DNA of 64,000 bases from Raineya sp. (lineage in GTDB: Bacteria; Bacteroidota; Bacteroidia; Cytophagales; Thermonemataceae), in the NCBI GenBank assembly GCA_025454915.1, contig JALONN010000011.1:124001-188000 (forward strand), in the 5' to 3' direction. The position numbers and the translations under genes are program-made. This document shows, piece after piece, positions 8,788-17,347 of this stretch. The notes beneath the pieces are model-generated. The model was given only the letters and a program-made list of their open reading frames with translations, was not told the DNA's origin and did no database searches. How positions within the stretch are numbered: the stretch's first letter is position 1; every line of letters begins with the position of its first letter.

Positions 8788-10305
8788 ATGGAGGATTTAA
8801 AAGGTGTTTTAAACATCAATTTGGAGCAAGAATGGGAGAAAGAATATAAAAGATTAGGAGAAATGTATGCATTTTGGGGGGCAGTAATGGTGATTATTTT
8901 CTACCCAACAGCCATTTTCCCTGAACTCAAACTTGCAAAAAATAACGAAACATTATGGTATATATTTAGAGCTATGCCCTCTGTAGTGGTGGGCATAACT
9001 CTACTTCTCTATAGAAAGCTAAAATTTAAACACGAAATTGTGTTTGAGGTGATAGCTTTAGCAATTTTTACAGCAGGTTCTTATAGAGCAAATTGTGAAG
9101 ACTGGATTGCCCATCTCATCAATTACATTATTTTATTTATGACATCAGCAGTGCTGACAGTCTTGAAACCCTACTATTATATTATTAATTTTGTTGGAGT
9201 CATCATTCTAAATGTTACTTTTTACATGATATTCTGTCAGAAAAGCTTTTATAGCTTTTGGACACAAAGAGATTCAGCCTTATTTATAGTTTCTGGAATG
9301 GCTTCATTTGCAATGGCTATTTTTAGATATAGAATTCTAAAAAATAACTTCCAACAACGTTTTGCCCTACGCCAAGCTATGAATGAGTTGTCTTTCAAAA
9401 ATACACAATTGTTAGATGCTCAAGATGAGTTACAAAACAAAAATGAAGAAATTACAATTCAGAATGAACAACTCAAACATCAAAAAGAGGAAATATTAGC
9501 CCAGAGAGATGAGATAGAATTACAAAAAAATGAAATAGAAAGAAAGAATAGAAATATCATCAGTAGTATTAATTATGCAAAAAGAATACAAGAAGCTGTA
9601 CTACCTCATCACGATGACTTAAAACAAATATTTAAGGAGTACTTCGTTTTGTATCAGCCAAGAGATATTGTAAGTGGAGACTTCTTTTGGGCTATAAGAG
9701 AAGAAAATTATGTGATATTTGCAGTTGCAGATTGTACGGGACATGGTGTGCCAGGAGCCTTTATGACAATGCTGGGTAGCAATATGCTCAATAATATTGT
9801 TTTAGCTAAAAATATTACCAAGCCAAGTGAAATCTTGTATGAACTTGATAGAGAGGTTTTATACATGCTTAAACAAGATACAAGTGGCTCACAGGATGGT
9901 ATGGACATTACACTATGTTACATAGACTTGGTAAACAGAAAAATGCAAATGGCTTCTGCTCATAACCCTCTGGTATATATCCAAGATGAAAATATACATA
10001 TTATTAAGGGTTCTATACATGGTATAGGAGGTAATTTTGAAAATAGTAAAGTATTTGAAAATCATGAAATAGATTTAAGTCTAACAACTACATTCTATAT
10101 GTTTTCAGATGGTTTTCAAGATCAATTTGGAGGAGAAAGAAATAAAAAGTTTTCATCCAAAAAATTGTATCAATTGCTTTATAATAATCACCTTTTGCCT
10201 ATGACAGAACAATATAAAATTTTGCATCAAGAAATTACTGACTGGATGGGTTCAAATAGAGAATCACAAATAGATGATATAACAGTTGTAGGTGTTAGAA
10301 TCTAA
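8788..10305 (+). CDS. Membrane-anchored SpoIIE/RsbU-type PP2C protein phosphatase
   Basis: 505 aa. Residues ~25-190 hold about six hydrophobic spans, ~205-265 form a Gln/Glu/Lys coiled coil, and ~275-505 are a SpoIIE-like PP2C domain. The metal-binding pattern is visible: SGDFFWA, VADCTGHGVPGAFM, SGSQDGMDITLC, MFSDGFQDQFGG and IDDITVVG. Such proteins dephosphorylate Ser/Thr phosphoproteins, classically anti-anti-sigma factors; in Bacteroidota the N-terminal module is taken to sense a membrane or periplasmic signal. No anti-sigma or STAS gene is close by. It may be co-transcribed with the carotenoid oxygenase gene. Confidence 0.85.
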   Translation: MEDLKGVLNINLEQEWEKEYKRLGEMYAFWGAVMVIIFYPTAIFPELKLAKNNETLWYIFRAMPSVVVGITLLLYRKLKFKHEIVFEVIALAIFTAGSYRANCEDWIAHLINYIILFMTSAVLTVLKPYYYIINFVGVIILNVTFYMIFCQKSFYSFWTQRDSALFIVSGMASFAMAIFRYRILKNNFQQRFALRQAMNELSFKNTQLLDAQDELQNKNEEITIQNEQLKHQKEEILAQRDEIELQKNEIERKNRNIISSINYAKRIQEAVLPHHDDLKQIFKEYFVLYQPRDIVSGDFFWAIREENYVIFAVADCTGHGVPGAFMTMLGSNMLNNIVLAKNITKPSEILYELDREVLYMLKQDTSGSQDGMDITLCYIDLVNRKMQMASAHNPLVYIQDENIHIIKGSIHGIGGNFENSKVFENHEIDLSLTTTFYMFSDGFQDQFGGERNKKFSSKKLYQLLYNNHLLPMTEQYKILHQEITDWMGSNRESQIDDITVVGVRI

Positions 10306-10329
10306 ATAATAACCTGAAAACCTTTGGTT

Positions 10330-10356
10330 TTGAGAATAAAAATTCTCAATTTTACG
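10330..10356 (+). terminator. Weak hairpin after the phosphatase gene
   Basis: TTGAGAAT and ATTCTCAA pair around AAAA (10330-10349), followed by TTTT. A weak terminator candidate in the short gap before nrnA. Confidence 0.35.
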
Positions 10357-10373
10357 CCCTCAATTTTGGAGTG

Positions 10374-11393
10374 ATGGAGAATTTGAAACAATTAAAAGAA
10401 TTTTTATCTAAACCTAAGAATATAGTTATTACTACACACCACAAACCCGATGCAGACGCTTTGGGGTCTTCGTTAGGTCTGTCAGGGTACTTAAAAAAAT
10501 TAGGACACACTGTTAAAGTGATAAGCCCAAGTGACTATCCAAGATTCTTGTTTTGGCTACCAGATAACGAGTCTGTGTTGTGTTTTGGCAAACATGATAT
10601 AAATGAAATAAAAAAAACAGTAGAAAATGCCGACCTCATCTGCTGTTTGGATTTTGGCTGTTACCCTAGATTAGAGCAAATGGCAAGTATTTTTGAACAA
10701 GTCAATAAGCCAGTCCTATTAATAGACCATCATATCAATCCTGCAATTGAACCTACATATAATTATCATGATGTAAAAGCAGCTGCCACAGCTCAACTGA
10801 TATACGAACTTATTGTTGAACTGGGGGATAAAGATAAAATTGATACAGCTATCGGAGAAGCCTTGTATGCGGGTATTCTGACAGATACAGGCTCTTTTAA
10901 ACATCCTTCTACAACCAAAAAAGTACATCAAATCGCAGGAGAACTCATAGACATCGGTGTCAATACTTCTAAAGTTCATAATAGGATTTATGATAATAAT
11001 TCTGAAGAACGTTTACGCTTTTTAGGATATATGCTCAGTAATAAACTAAAAGTATTGCCAGAATATAGGGTAGCTTACTTCACTGTTTCAGCAGAAGAAT
11101 TAAAAAAGTTTAATTCGCAAACTGGTGATACAGAGGGAGTAGTGAATTATGCTTTGTCTATAGAAGGAATGGTAATGTCAGCAATTATGATAGAGAGAAA
11201 TGACAGTGTAAAACTTTCTTTTCGTTCAATTGGTGATTTTTCAGTAAATGACTTTGCTCGTGATTATTTCAATGGAGGAGGGCATAAAAATGCAGCAGGA
11301 GGGACATCTGCAATTCCTTTAACTCAAACAGAGGCAAAATTTTTAGAACTTGTTCAAAAACATCAACATCAATTACTTCAAACCAAAAATTAA
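10374..11393 (+). CDS. nrnA: Bifunctional oligoribonuclease / PAP phosphatase NrnA (DHH family)
   Basis: 339 aa from ATG 10374 (a GTG lies directly before at 10371). DHH motifs are clear: HHKPDADALGSS at ~22, DFGCYPRLEQ, DHHINP at ~118, and the DHHA1 substrate loop GGGHKNAAGG at ~301. NrnA degrades short RNA oligonucleotides and dephosphorylates 3'-phosphoadenosine 5'-phosphate in the cytosol; Bacteroidota often use it in place of Orn. The next gene starts 4 bases after the stop, so both belong to one operon with the FKBP lipoproteins. Confidence 0.92.
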   Translation: MENLKQLKEFLSKPKNIVITTHHKPDADALGSSLGLSGYLKKLGHTVKVISPSDYPRFLFWLPDNESVLCFGKHDINEIKKTVENADLICCLDFGCYPRLEQMASIFEQVNKPVLLIDHHINPAIEPTYNYHDVKAAATAQLIYELIVELGDKDKIDTAIGEALYAGILTDTGSFKHPSTTKKVHQIAGELIDIGVNTSKVHNRIYDNNSEERLRFLGYMLSNKLKVLPEYRVAYFTVSAEELKKFNSQTGDTEGVVNYALSIEGMVMSAIMIERNDSVKLSFRSIGDFSVNDFARDYFNGGGHKNAAGGTSAIPLTQTEAKFLELVQKHQHQLLQTKN

Positions 11394-11397
11394 AAAA

Positions 11398-12312
11398 ATG
11401 AGATTCTTTGTGTTCATATGCCTTATGGCATTAGCTTTTAGTGCTTGTGAAGCACCTCGTCAAATGAATGGAGAAACAACACTTCCTTCAGGTATTAAAT
11501 ACAAAATTGTAAAAAGAGATGAAAAAGGGCAAAAAATAAAAGAAGGGGATTATATTGAAATACATTTTTTAGGTTTGATAGGGAATGATACATTAGAAAA
11601 TAGCTACAAAGTAGCAAATGGAAAGCCTCAAACATTAAATGTAATGCCTGCAAAAGGACTACCATCCGAAGTTTTACCCTCTCTGCAAGTAGGCGATAGT
11701 GTTGTTATTTCTGTAAATAAAGATACTCTCTCCAGAAGAATGGGGGATGTTCGATTTGCTAAATACAAAGGCAAACCTAATACAGAATATGTACAATATT
11801 TCTTAAAAGTATATAGTATAAAATCTAAAGAAACTTTCCAGAAAGAAATGATGGAACAAGAGAAAAAATTCCAAGAGGAAGCAGCAACAAAAGCCAAACA
11901 AGCAGAAGCTGAAGAAAGTGGAAAAATAGAAGAATATGTGAAAAAATCGGGTATTGTCTTTACAACCACAGCCTCTGGATTGAGATATTTAGTTACTCAA
12001 AAAACAGGTGGTACACAAGCAAAAGCAGGAGATTCTGTAACAGTACATTACACAGGTAAATTTTTGGATGGCAAGGTATTTGATAGTTCTGTGAATAGAG
12101 GCGAACCTTTCCAGTTTGTATTAGGAACAAATTCTGTTATTAAAGGCTGGGATGAGGGAATTGCTTTACTTAAAAAAGGAGAGAAAGCAACCTTGTTGAT
12201 TCCTTCTACGTTAGGTTATGGAGCAACAGGTGCTGGTAATGGTGTAATACCTCCTTTTAGTCCACTTGTATTCGAAGTAGAATTACTAGATATTAAATCA
12301 GCAAAAAAATAA
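11398..12312 (+). CDS. FKBP-type peptidyl-prolyl isomerase lipoprotein (two FKBP domains)
   Basis: 304 aa from ATG 11398; a longer upstream frame overlaps nrnA and is unlikely. The signal ends in a lipobox (LAFSAC), so the product should be a lipoprotein. The N-terminal half (~45-150) is a diverged FKBP fold (EGDYIEIHFLGLI, LQVGDSVVISV). A charged coiled-coil linker follows (~155-190), then a canonical FKBP domain (~205-304): VHYTGKFLDGKVFDSS, GWDEGIALLKKGEKA, YGATGAGNGVIPPFSPL. It would assist folding of exported proteins in the periplasm. Gliding bacteria encode the related lipoprotein GldI, but that identity is not shown here. Confidence 0.88.
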   Translation: MRFFVFICLMALAFSACEAPRQMNGETTLPSGIKYKIVKRDEKGQKIKEGDYIEIHFLGLIGNDTLENSYKVANGKPQTLNVMPAKGLPSEVLPSLQVGDSVVISVNKDTLSRRMGDVRFAKYKGKPNTEYVQYFLKVYSIKSKETFQKEMMEQEKKFQEEAATKAKQAEAEESGKIEEYVKKSGIVFTTTASGLRYLVTQKTGGTQAKAGDSVTVHYTGKFLDGKVFDSSVNRGEPFQFVLGTNSVIKGWDEGIALLKKGEKATLLIPSTLGYGATGAGNGVIPPFSPLVFEVELLDIKSAKK

Positions 12313-12321
12313 ATAACTCAC

Positions 12322-13236
12322 GTGAAAACATCCTTAATTTCTCTTTTTACTATAATCACGCTTACTTTTTTGATAAGTTGTAAGCGTGAAAATGAAGAAC
12401 AAAACTTTGTTGATGAACAAACAGCACGCAATGAGCAGGAAATATTGAGCTATATTGCTACTAAAGGTTTGCAAATGCAGAAAGATGCTAACGGAATCTA
12501 TTATCAAATTACGGGTTTGCCTGCTGGGGAATCTCCTGATACGACATTCAGGTATGTAGAATTGAAATATGAAATTCGTTTGATTCCCAGTGAAAAACCC
12601 ATAGATACAAACTATAGCCTCAAAGGTACCAAAACTTTGATAGCTCCTGTTATCAATCCTACAACAGGGAATGCTATCATTAACCCAAAAGGAATGGATC
12701 TTTTCATGCAGTTGAATAAACAAGTAATTTACAAAGGGCAAAAAGCGACTCTTTTAATGAATCATACACAGGGTTTTGGGACTGCTTCTACTCCTTTTCT
12801 ACCACCTTATTCAGCTCTACGTATTGATTTGGAAGTGGTAAATGTAAAGGCAGAAGAACAATATATTAGTGAAAAAATGCAAATGATGGGGCTTGTAGCA
12901 ACTCAAAACTTGGATGGTATTATATATTCTCGTACACAATCAGGTGTAGGAGAAGATGTAACAAAAGATTCATCAAGAGTTACGGTTAAGTTTATAGGTA
13001 AAAGAGTGATTGATAATACTATCTTTGACAGTAGTGAAAGTTTTCAGTTTCGTCCTTATGAAGCTGGTAATATATTAGGTTGGAGGAAGGGAATTCCTCT
13101 AATCAAGAAAGTAGGAGAGAAGGGTTATTTATTTATGCCTTCGAGACTTGCTTATGGTCCTTCAGGGAGATTAGGTATAGGTCCTTTCACTCCACTATAT
13201 TTTGAAGTAGAGATATTAAATGTCAATAATGAATAA
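12322..13236 (+). CDS. FKBP-like lipoprotein, paralogue of upstream gene
   Basis: 304 aa with a GTG start at 12322, supported because the lipobox (FLISC, Cys20) follows directly and no earlier ATG exists. It contains two FKBP-like halves: TLLMNHTQGFGTASTPFLPPYSALRIDLEV and, at the C-terminus, RVTVKFIGKRVIDNTIFDSS...GWRKGIPLIKK...YGPSGRLGIGPFTPLYFEVEI. Several aromatic active-site positions of canonical FKBPs are changed, so catalytic activity is doubtful and a chaperone role is more likely. It lies 9 bases after its better-conserved paralogue, suggesting a tandem duplication in the same operon. Confidence 0.78.
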   Translation: MKTSLISLFTIITLTFLISCKRENEEQNFVDEQTARNEQEILSYIATKGLQMQKDANGIYYQITGLPAGESPDTTFRYVELKYEIRLIPSEKPIDTNYSLKGTKTLIAPVINPTTGNAIINPKGMDLFMQLNKQVIYKGQKATLLMNHTQGFGTASTPFLPPYSALRIDLEVVNVKAEEQYISEKMQMMGLVATQNLDGIIYSRTQSGVGEDVTKDSSRVTVKFIGKRVIDNTIFDSSESFQFRPYEAGNILGWRKGIPLIKKVGEKGYLFMPSRLAYGPSGRLGIGPFTPLYFEVEILNVNNE

Positions 13237-13240
13237 AATT

Positions 13241-13272
13241 AAAAAAGGAACTGAATATTCAGTTCCTTTTTT
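13241..13272. terminator. Bidirectional terminator, perfect 32-bp palindrome
   Basis: A-run plus GGAACTGAAT (13241-13256) is perfectly complementary to 13257-13272, with T-runs on both strands. It lies between the convergent FKBP and FemAB-like genes and can stop transcription from both sides. Confidence 0.85.
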
Positions 13273-14212
13273 AATTGAAAGTCTTATAAAAACTTAATTT
13301 TAAACAGCTTTGTGAACCCAAATTTTCTTTGAAGCGGATAAGTCCTAAATTAGGATTGCTATTTTCCGTTGAAATACCCAAATCCAATAATCTGAATTGA
13401 TTTTCTTGGCAGAACTTGTAGAGTCCTTGCATGAGCATCACAATAGGACTATAAACTAAGTAACCAGCATGGTCAGCAGGGTAAAAATTATATAAAATAT
13501 CTTGATTAATGACAATAGCGACAGTAAGAGCTATGATTTGTTCATTATGTTTTACCACAAAAACAAAATACTTGTCTTTAAACTGGACGACAGTCTTTCT
13601 AAAAGTCTCCAAAGACATCGAAATCGGATGATTTCTTCTAATTCTACAATCTTTTATAAAGCCATAAACATTGTCTATATCAAATTTTTCGAGCTTCTCA
13701 AAAGTAAAACCTGCCTGAATACATTTCTTTAATTTTCGTTTTTCTGAAAGGTGTAATATTTCTTCAAAGTTTGTGGAGCTTATATTAATAAAATGAGTTA
13801 GTTCAGATTTAGATATTTCAAATCCTTGTAGTAGCAATATTTGTGAGGTAATATAATTGATTTGAGCATGATAACTGAACGGATAAAAAGTGATTTTTAA
13901 GTTATGTAGGGGTGTTTGTTTACAAAAGGAAAGAAAGAATTCGATAAACTCTAATATATCTTTATAATGTAAATTTTTAGAGCCTTCAATCCCTCCAAAA
14001 GCCATTTGATAAGGACTCAAACCACATTCATCTTTTATAAATAGATTGAATAAAAGATGAATTTTATTTTTTTTTTCACCCCAAAATACGTAACAGTCAT
14101 TACAATTTTGTAAGCTTAAATGCTCAGGAATATTGAACAAGAAAGGCTCAAAATCGTAAGAAATATCTTTTTTTTGAATAAAAACGGATAAAGGTTCAAC
14201 TCTAAAATTCAC
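13271..14212 (-). CDS. FemAB/GNAT-like acyltransferase-fold protein
   Basis: 313 aa, cytosolic. The C-terminal half has the look of a GNAT/FemAB fold: SEKRKLKKCIQAGFTFEK, CRIRRNHPISMSLETFRKTV, VFVVKHNEQIIALTVAIV, then YSPIVMLMQGLYKFCQENQFRLLDLG. FemX-like enzymes transfer amino acids or acyl groups to peptidoglycan precursors or other amines; many Bacteroidota members have no assigned substrate. It is the last gene of a minus-strand group with apt; gap 6 bases. Confidence 0.6.
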   Translation of the reverse strand: MNFRVEPLSVFIQKKDISYDFEPFLFNIPEHLSLQNCNDCYVFWGEKKNKIHLLFNLFIKDECGLSPYQMAFGGIEGSKNLHYKDILEFIEFFLSFCKQTPLHNLKITFYPFSYHAQINYITSQILLLQGFEISKSELTHFINISSTNFEEILHLSEKRKLKKCIQAGFTFEKLEKFDIDNVYGFIKDCRIRRNHPISMSLETFRKTVVQFKDKYFVFVVKHNEQIIALTVAIVINQDILYNFYPADHAGYLVYSPIVMLMQGLYKFCQENQFRLLDLGISTENSNPNLGLIRFKENLGSQSCLKLSFYKTFN

Positions 14213-14218
14213 AGCAAT

Positions 14219-14740
14219 TTATTCTTTATTATATCGGAGTACAGAAACTACATCATAACCTTCTAATTTTTCTCTGCCGTTCAGAAATGCTAGTTCAACC
14301 AAAAAAGAAACCTGCATAACAATTCCTCCAGCCTTTTCGATGAGTTTACAAGCAGCCTCAGCCGTTCCGCCAGTAGCAAGTAAATCATCATGTAGCAAAA
14401 CTTTTTCACCTTTTAAAACGGCATCTTGATGCATTTCTAAAGTATCTTCACCATATTCTAAAGTGTAAGACTGTGAAAAAACCTGAGCAGGCAGTTTTCT
14501 TGGTTTACGAATGGGTATAAACCCTACACCCAAACGCTGAGCAAGCAAAGAACCAAACATAAACCCTCGTGATTCAATTGCAGCTACTTTCTGAATACCT
14601 AAGTTTTTAGAAAAGTTATAGAGCATATCTCCTGCCGTCTTGAAGGCTTCAGGGTCTTTGAGTAAAGTTGTAATATCCTTAAACATAATGCCTGATTTAG
14701 GAAAATCGGGGACATCACGTATAAAATCTTGTAAATTCAT
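14219..14740 (-). CDS. apt: Adenine phosphoribosyltransferase
   Basis: 173 aa, the usual length. Family motifs are all present: DFPKSGIMFKDIT at the N-terminus, ESRGFMFGSLLAQRLGVGFIPIRKPRKLP, and the PRPP-binding loop VLLHDDLLATGGTA at ~114. It converts adenine and PRPP to AMP in purine salvage. The upstream unknown gene ends 13 bases before it, and the FemAB-like gene follows. Confidence 0.96.
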   Translation of the reverse strand: MNLQDFIRDVPDFPKSGIMFKDITTLLKDPEAFKTAGDMLYNFSKNLGIQKVAAIESRGFMFGSLLAQRLGVGFIPIRKPRKLPAQVFSQSYTLEYGEDTLEMHQDAVLKGEKVLLHDDLLATGGTAEAACKLIEKAGGIVMQVSFLVELAFLNGREKLEGYDVVSVLRYNKE

Positions 14741-14753
14741 ATTAAATATTGAT

Positions 14754-15263
14754 TTAGTCGTAAATTTCTAAAGGTTTTAATTGTTGTAATGTAGGTTCAA
14801 AGTTTTCGATTTTCTTTAGAACTAAAGTGATTTTTGGTAGACCCTTACTTTTTTTCTGATATGTGAAAACTTGATAAATGCCTTCCTCGAAAGGTAAAAT
14901 AAGAGGTTTATAGGATTTTTCTTGAGTGTAATCTCCTTTTTCACAATCGCATACCATTGTAAAACTTGCATGGTCTATTACAAGCCAAGTATCATTTTTT
15001 TCAACTTGTAGAAAGTTTTTATCTCCTACCAAAATACAATTCTTTAAAGTGTTTGGAGAAGGTTCTACATCATAAATGCAAAGCTCCGAAATACTTTCTT
15101 GGGTTGTTACTGCATACAAATGCCCTGTACTAATCAGTTTGTATAAACCTTCTGGGTAATTATAGTCAAACTTTTGCTGACTATATATTGATTGCATCTG
15201 ATTTGCAGAGACAATCAATAGAACCCCTTCAGTATCGATGCCTTTTAATTTTATATCTTTCAT
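14754..15263 (-). CDS. Hypothetical protein, 169 aa
   Basis: Soluble, no signal peptide, no recognised domain. It is rich in beta-type alternation (GVLLIVSANQMQSIYSQQKFDYNYPEGLYKLISTGHLYAV) and ends with LVLKKIENFEPTLQQLKPLEIYD. It is the first gene of the apt group on the minus strand. A 20-bp palindrome lies 16-35 bases upstream of its ATG, a likely site of control. Function unknown. Confidence 0.7.
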   Translation of the reverse strand: MKDIKLKGIDTEGVLLIVSANQMQSIYSQQKFDYNYPEGLYKLISTGHLYAVTTQESISELCIYDVEPSPNTLKNCILVGDKNFLQVEKNDTWLVIDHASFTMVCDCEKGDYTQEKSYKPLILPFEEGIYQVFTYQKKSKGLPKITLVLKKIENFEPTLQQLKPLEIYD

Positions 15264-15278
15264 TTTATGTATTTAAAA

Positions 15279-15298
15279 AATACGTCAAATGACGTATT
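15279..15298. promoter_or_regulatory. 20-bp palindrome upstream of the apt group
   Basis: AATACGTCA and TGACGTATT are perfect inverted arms with a 2-base AA centre, 16-35 bases before the minus-strand ATG at 15263. Size and position suit a dimeric repressor operator or a small 5'-UTR hairpin. Confidence 0.45.
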
Positions 15299-15349
15299 GC
15301 TGTATGCAGGTTTTTGTACTATAATTGAGCGTTAGATGCAAATTGAACG

Positions 15350-15363
15350 TTGTTTGCAAACAA
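15350..15363. repeat. Perfect 14-bp palindrome TTGTTTGCAAACAA
   Basis: It lies between the DUF2851 gene end and the apt group. It could be a second protein-binding site; no other evidence. Confidence 0.3.
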
Positions 15364-15385
15364 TAAAATAGTTTTGTAGTAAAAG

Positions 15386-15414
15386 ACAAGCATTACTCTC
15401 TGAGTATTGCTTGT
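15386..15414 (-). terminator. Hairpin overlapping the DUF2851 stop codon
   Basis: 15386-15397 pairs with 15403-15414 with one mismatch. On the minus strand it is followed by CTTTTACT, so it may end the DUF2851 transcript; the stop codon (15393-15395) lies inside the stem. Confidence 0.45.
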
Positions 15415-16697
15415 TTGTTTTTTACGCCTAATATATTGACTCCTATTGTACATTCCAAACATTTTTTGTGAGAACAAAAAGTATTATATTGCTCAATGAG
15501 TGCTTGCGAATCAGCGGAATTCTTAATATTAGCCCCCAGATTTTGCCATTTTTCTATGATATGATTGCTTTCAGCAGGTATTTTTTCAAGAAAATCGACA
15601 GCTTTATCCAGCAAATCTTGGCGTTTACTTTCTTTAGAGTACAACACCATTAAAGGAACAATAGTATTGATTACAAGGTTTTCTATACTGCCTTTACCCA
15701 ATCTTGAAGGGGCTTTTTCTTGGGTTGTATTTCCAAACTGATAATGATTTTGCCAATACTCAGAAACATCAGCTTCCAAAATGTTTTTGAGTGTTTTGAA
15801 CTGCTCTGCATATAACAAAACAGAAAACAAATTGGCATTTTTATGTAATAACTGAGCAAATTGAGCCAACCGAATAGTTGGGAAATTGGCAGGTCTCAAA
15901 CGTAAAAAATTCCATTCACTTTTTGCAATAGAAGTGAGTTGGTATTTAGCTTTTAAAAATTTGTATTCTTTTTGAAGTGTCTCAAAATAAGCATCTTGTG
16001 TATCTCCTTCCAAAAAACCTGCTTGTCCGAATAAAAGAGCTTCAATTTGAGTTAAATTATCTCTGTGTTTTAAGATGTATTTGAGAGGAGTTTGTTCTGC
16101 CAGCCTCAAAAAAGCATGATTGTTAATTTTAAATCCAAAATTTTGAGCAAGTAAACGATAGGTGGTTTCTTCCCAATCTTTTTCACAAGAAAGCCAAATA
16201 TTTCTTGCTATATCTGCTTTTTTCTCAAGTCTTTGTATAAGAGCTTTATCCATCATCATAAACCAATACAAAGGTTCTACTTCAAAAATAAGAGCTTCAC
16301 AGGGTATATCTTTTTGGTTTTCAGAAAGATATTTGTACTGATGAAATACATTGCTTTTTATATAATTTTTGAGTTCTAGTGTTGGTATAAGTGAGCCATC
16401 AGCTCTTCTAATAGGCATATCATTTTCCCAAACCACATGCAAAACTACTCTGTTATAACGTTCGTTGTTTTGGTGTTGGTGTTTTTGCCAATCTGAAGCT
16501 TTGATATGTATTTCAACATCTCCTTGCCACTCAATTTGAGCAATTTTTAACTGAACATGTTCAAAATCTGCTCCTGCATTGGTATTATAAATACCTCTTT
16601 TTAAGATTTCTACGGTTTCATTTTCTGTGGTTTTGAGGCTTTGAGTCTCAAAATATTGATATTGCCACAAAAAATGCAAAAATGATTCTTGCATCAT
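15393..16697 (-). CDS. DUF2851 family protein
   Basis: 434 aa from ATG 16697 (MMQESFLHFLWQYQYF). A longer frame back to 16757 would overlap the upstream gene by 50 bases and adds a Cys-rich, unlike segment. The N-terminal block matches the DUF2851 pattern: FLHFLWQYQYF, IYNTNAGADFEHVQLKI, WQGDVEIHIKASDWQKH, NRVVLHVVWEND. The C-terminus has a Cys cluster (CSHKKCLECTIG). The family is typical of Bacteroidota; its function is unknown. The upstream 2OG oxygenase gene stops 10 bases earlier, so the pair is likely one transcript. Confidence 0.85.
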   Translation of the reverse strand: MMQESFLHFLWQYQYFETQSLKTTENETVEILKRGIYNTNAGADFEHVQLKIAQIEWQGDVEIHIKASDWQKHQHQNNERYNRVVLHVVWENDMPIRRADGSLIPTLELKNYIKSNVFHQYKYLSENQKDIPCEALIFEVEPLYWFMMMDKALIQRLEKKADIARNIWLSCEKDWEETTYRLLAQNFGFKINNHAFLRLAEQTPLKYILKHRDNLTQIEALLFGQAGFLEGDTQDAYFETLQKEYKFLKAKYQLTSIAKSEWNFLRLRPANFPTIRLAQFAQLLHKNANLFSVLLYAEQFKTLKNILEADVSEYWQNHYQFGNTTQEKAPSRLGKGSIENLVINTIVPLMVLYSKESKRQDLLDKAVDFLEKIPAESNHIIEKWQNLGANIKNSADSQALIEQYNTFCSHKKCLECTIGVNILGVKNKQAILRE

Positions 16698-16707
16698 AAA
16701 GTTTGAG

Positions 16708-17256
16708 TTATAGTTTTTTGTACATGACATCCGAACGCAAAGCATATTTTGTGCCATTTAATACTGGAGAGCCTTCATGTTTTTGTTCATGTATAAAACA
16801 TAGTGCCGTACCTGTTACAGGCTTGATAATCAAATCTTCAAATGTAGTTTCACCTCCTTCAAAATCTTCATTCAGATAAATCATAAAAGTAATTCTACTT
16901 TCTTCGTTTTCATTCCTTTTAAACCTTCCATCAATATGTTTTTTAAAACGTTGTCCTGATTCATATTTATAAAAACGAAACTGTTCGTTTAAACCCAACA
17001 CGGTCATATCATCAAGATTTTCAGGACAAAAGGAGTGAAGTCTTTGCCAATATTTTTCAGCTAAAAGATTATCGATATAAATTAAACGATAATTGTTTCG
17101 AATATTTTTAGCCATTTTAGCTCCTTCACTAAAACCTACTTCTGCTTCTTGATAGCCTTGTTGTTCACTGAATAAAATGAGTTCCTCACATTCTTGAGCA
17201 GTTAAAAAGTTTTTCAATGCCCATATTTTTTCAGTATGCTGGATAAGCTTTATCAT
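16708..17256 (-). CDS. 2-oxoglutarate/Fe(II)-dependent oxygenase (prolyl 4-hydroxylase-like)
   Basis: 182 aa. The iron ligands are visible: HID in FKKHIDGRF (~100) and the distal His in HEQKHEGSPV, with the 2OG-binding Arg in YALRSDVMY. ITFMIYLNEDFEGGETTF is the typical core strand of P4Hc proteins. It would hydroxylate a protein or small-molecule substrate using O2 and 2-oxoglutarate; the substrate is unknown. It is transcribed away from the methyltransferase gene at 17348. Confidence 0.85.
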   Translation of the reverse strand: MIKLIQHTEKIWALKNFLTAQECEELILFSEQQGYQEAEVGFSEGAKMAKNIRNNYRLIYIDNLLAEKYWQRLHSFCPENLDDMTVLGLNEQFRFYKYESGQRFKKHIDGRFKRNENEESRITFMIYLNEDFEGGETTFEDLIIKPVTGTALCFIHEQKHEGSPVLNGTKYALRSDVMYKKL

Positions 17257-17298
17257 AAAAAAATCAAGTCAAACAAACTCAATATACGGATTTTTCTC

Positions 17299-17327
17299 TT
17301 TGATAAACAAAAGAAACACTATATTTG
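17299..17327 (+). promoter_or_regulatory. Promoter for the methyltransferase gene
   Basis: TTTG (17299-17302), a 17-base spacer and TATATTTG (17320-17327) match the Bacteroidota sigma-A promoter form. The start of transcription would be near 17333, about 15 bases before the ATG. Confidence 0.65.
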
Positions 17328-17347
17328 CAGACTGAAATCCAAGTCAA

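Noticed and set aside
12334..12741. 135-residue minus-strand frame
   Set aside because: It is a shadow of the FKBP-like lipoprotein gene, which has a clear lipobox and family motifs.
16698..16757. Upstream start of the DUF2851 gene
   Set aside because: It overlaps the 2OG oxygenase gene by 50 bases and lacks family sequence.
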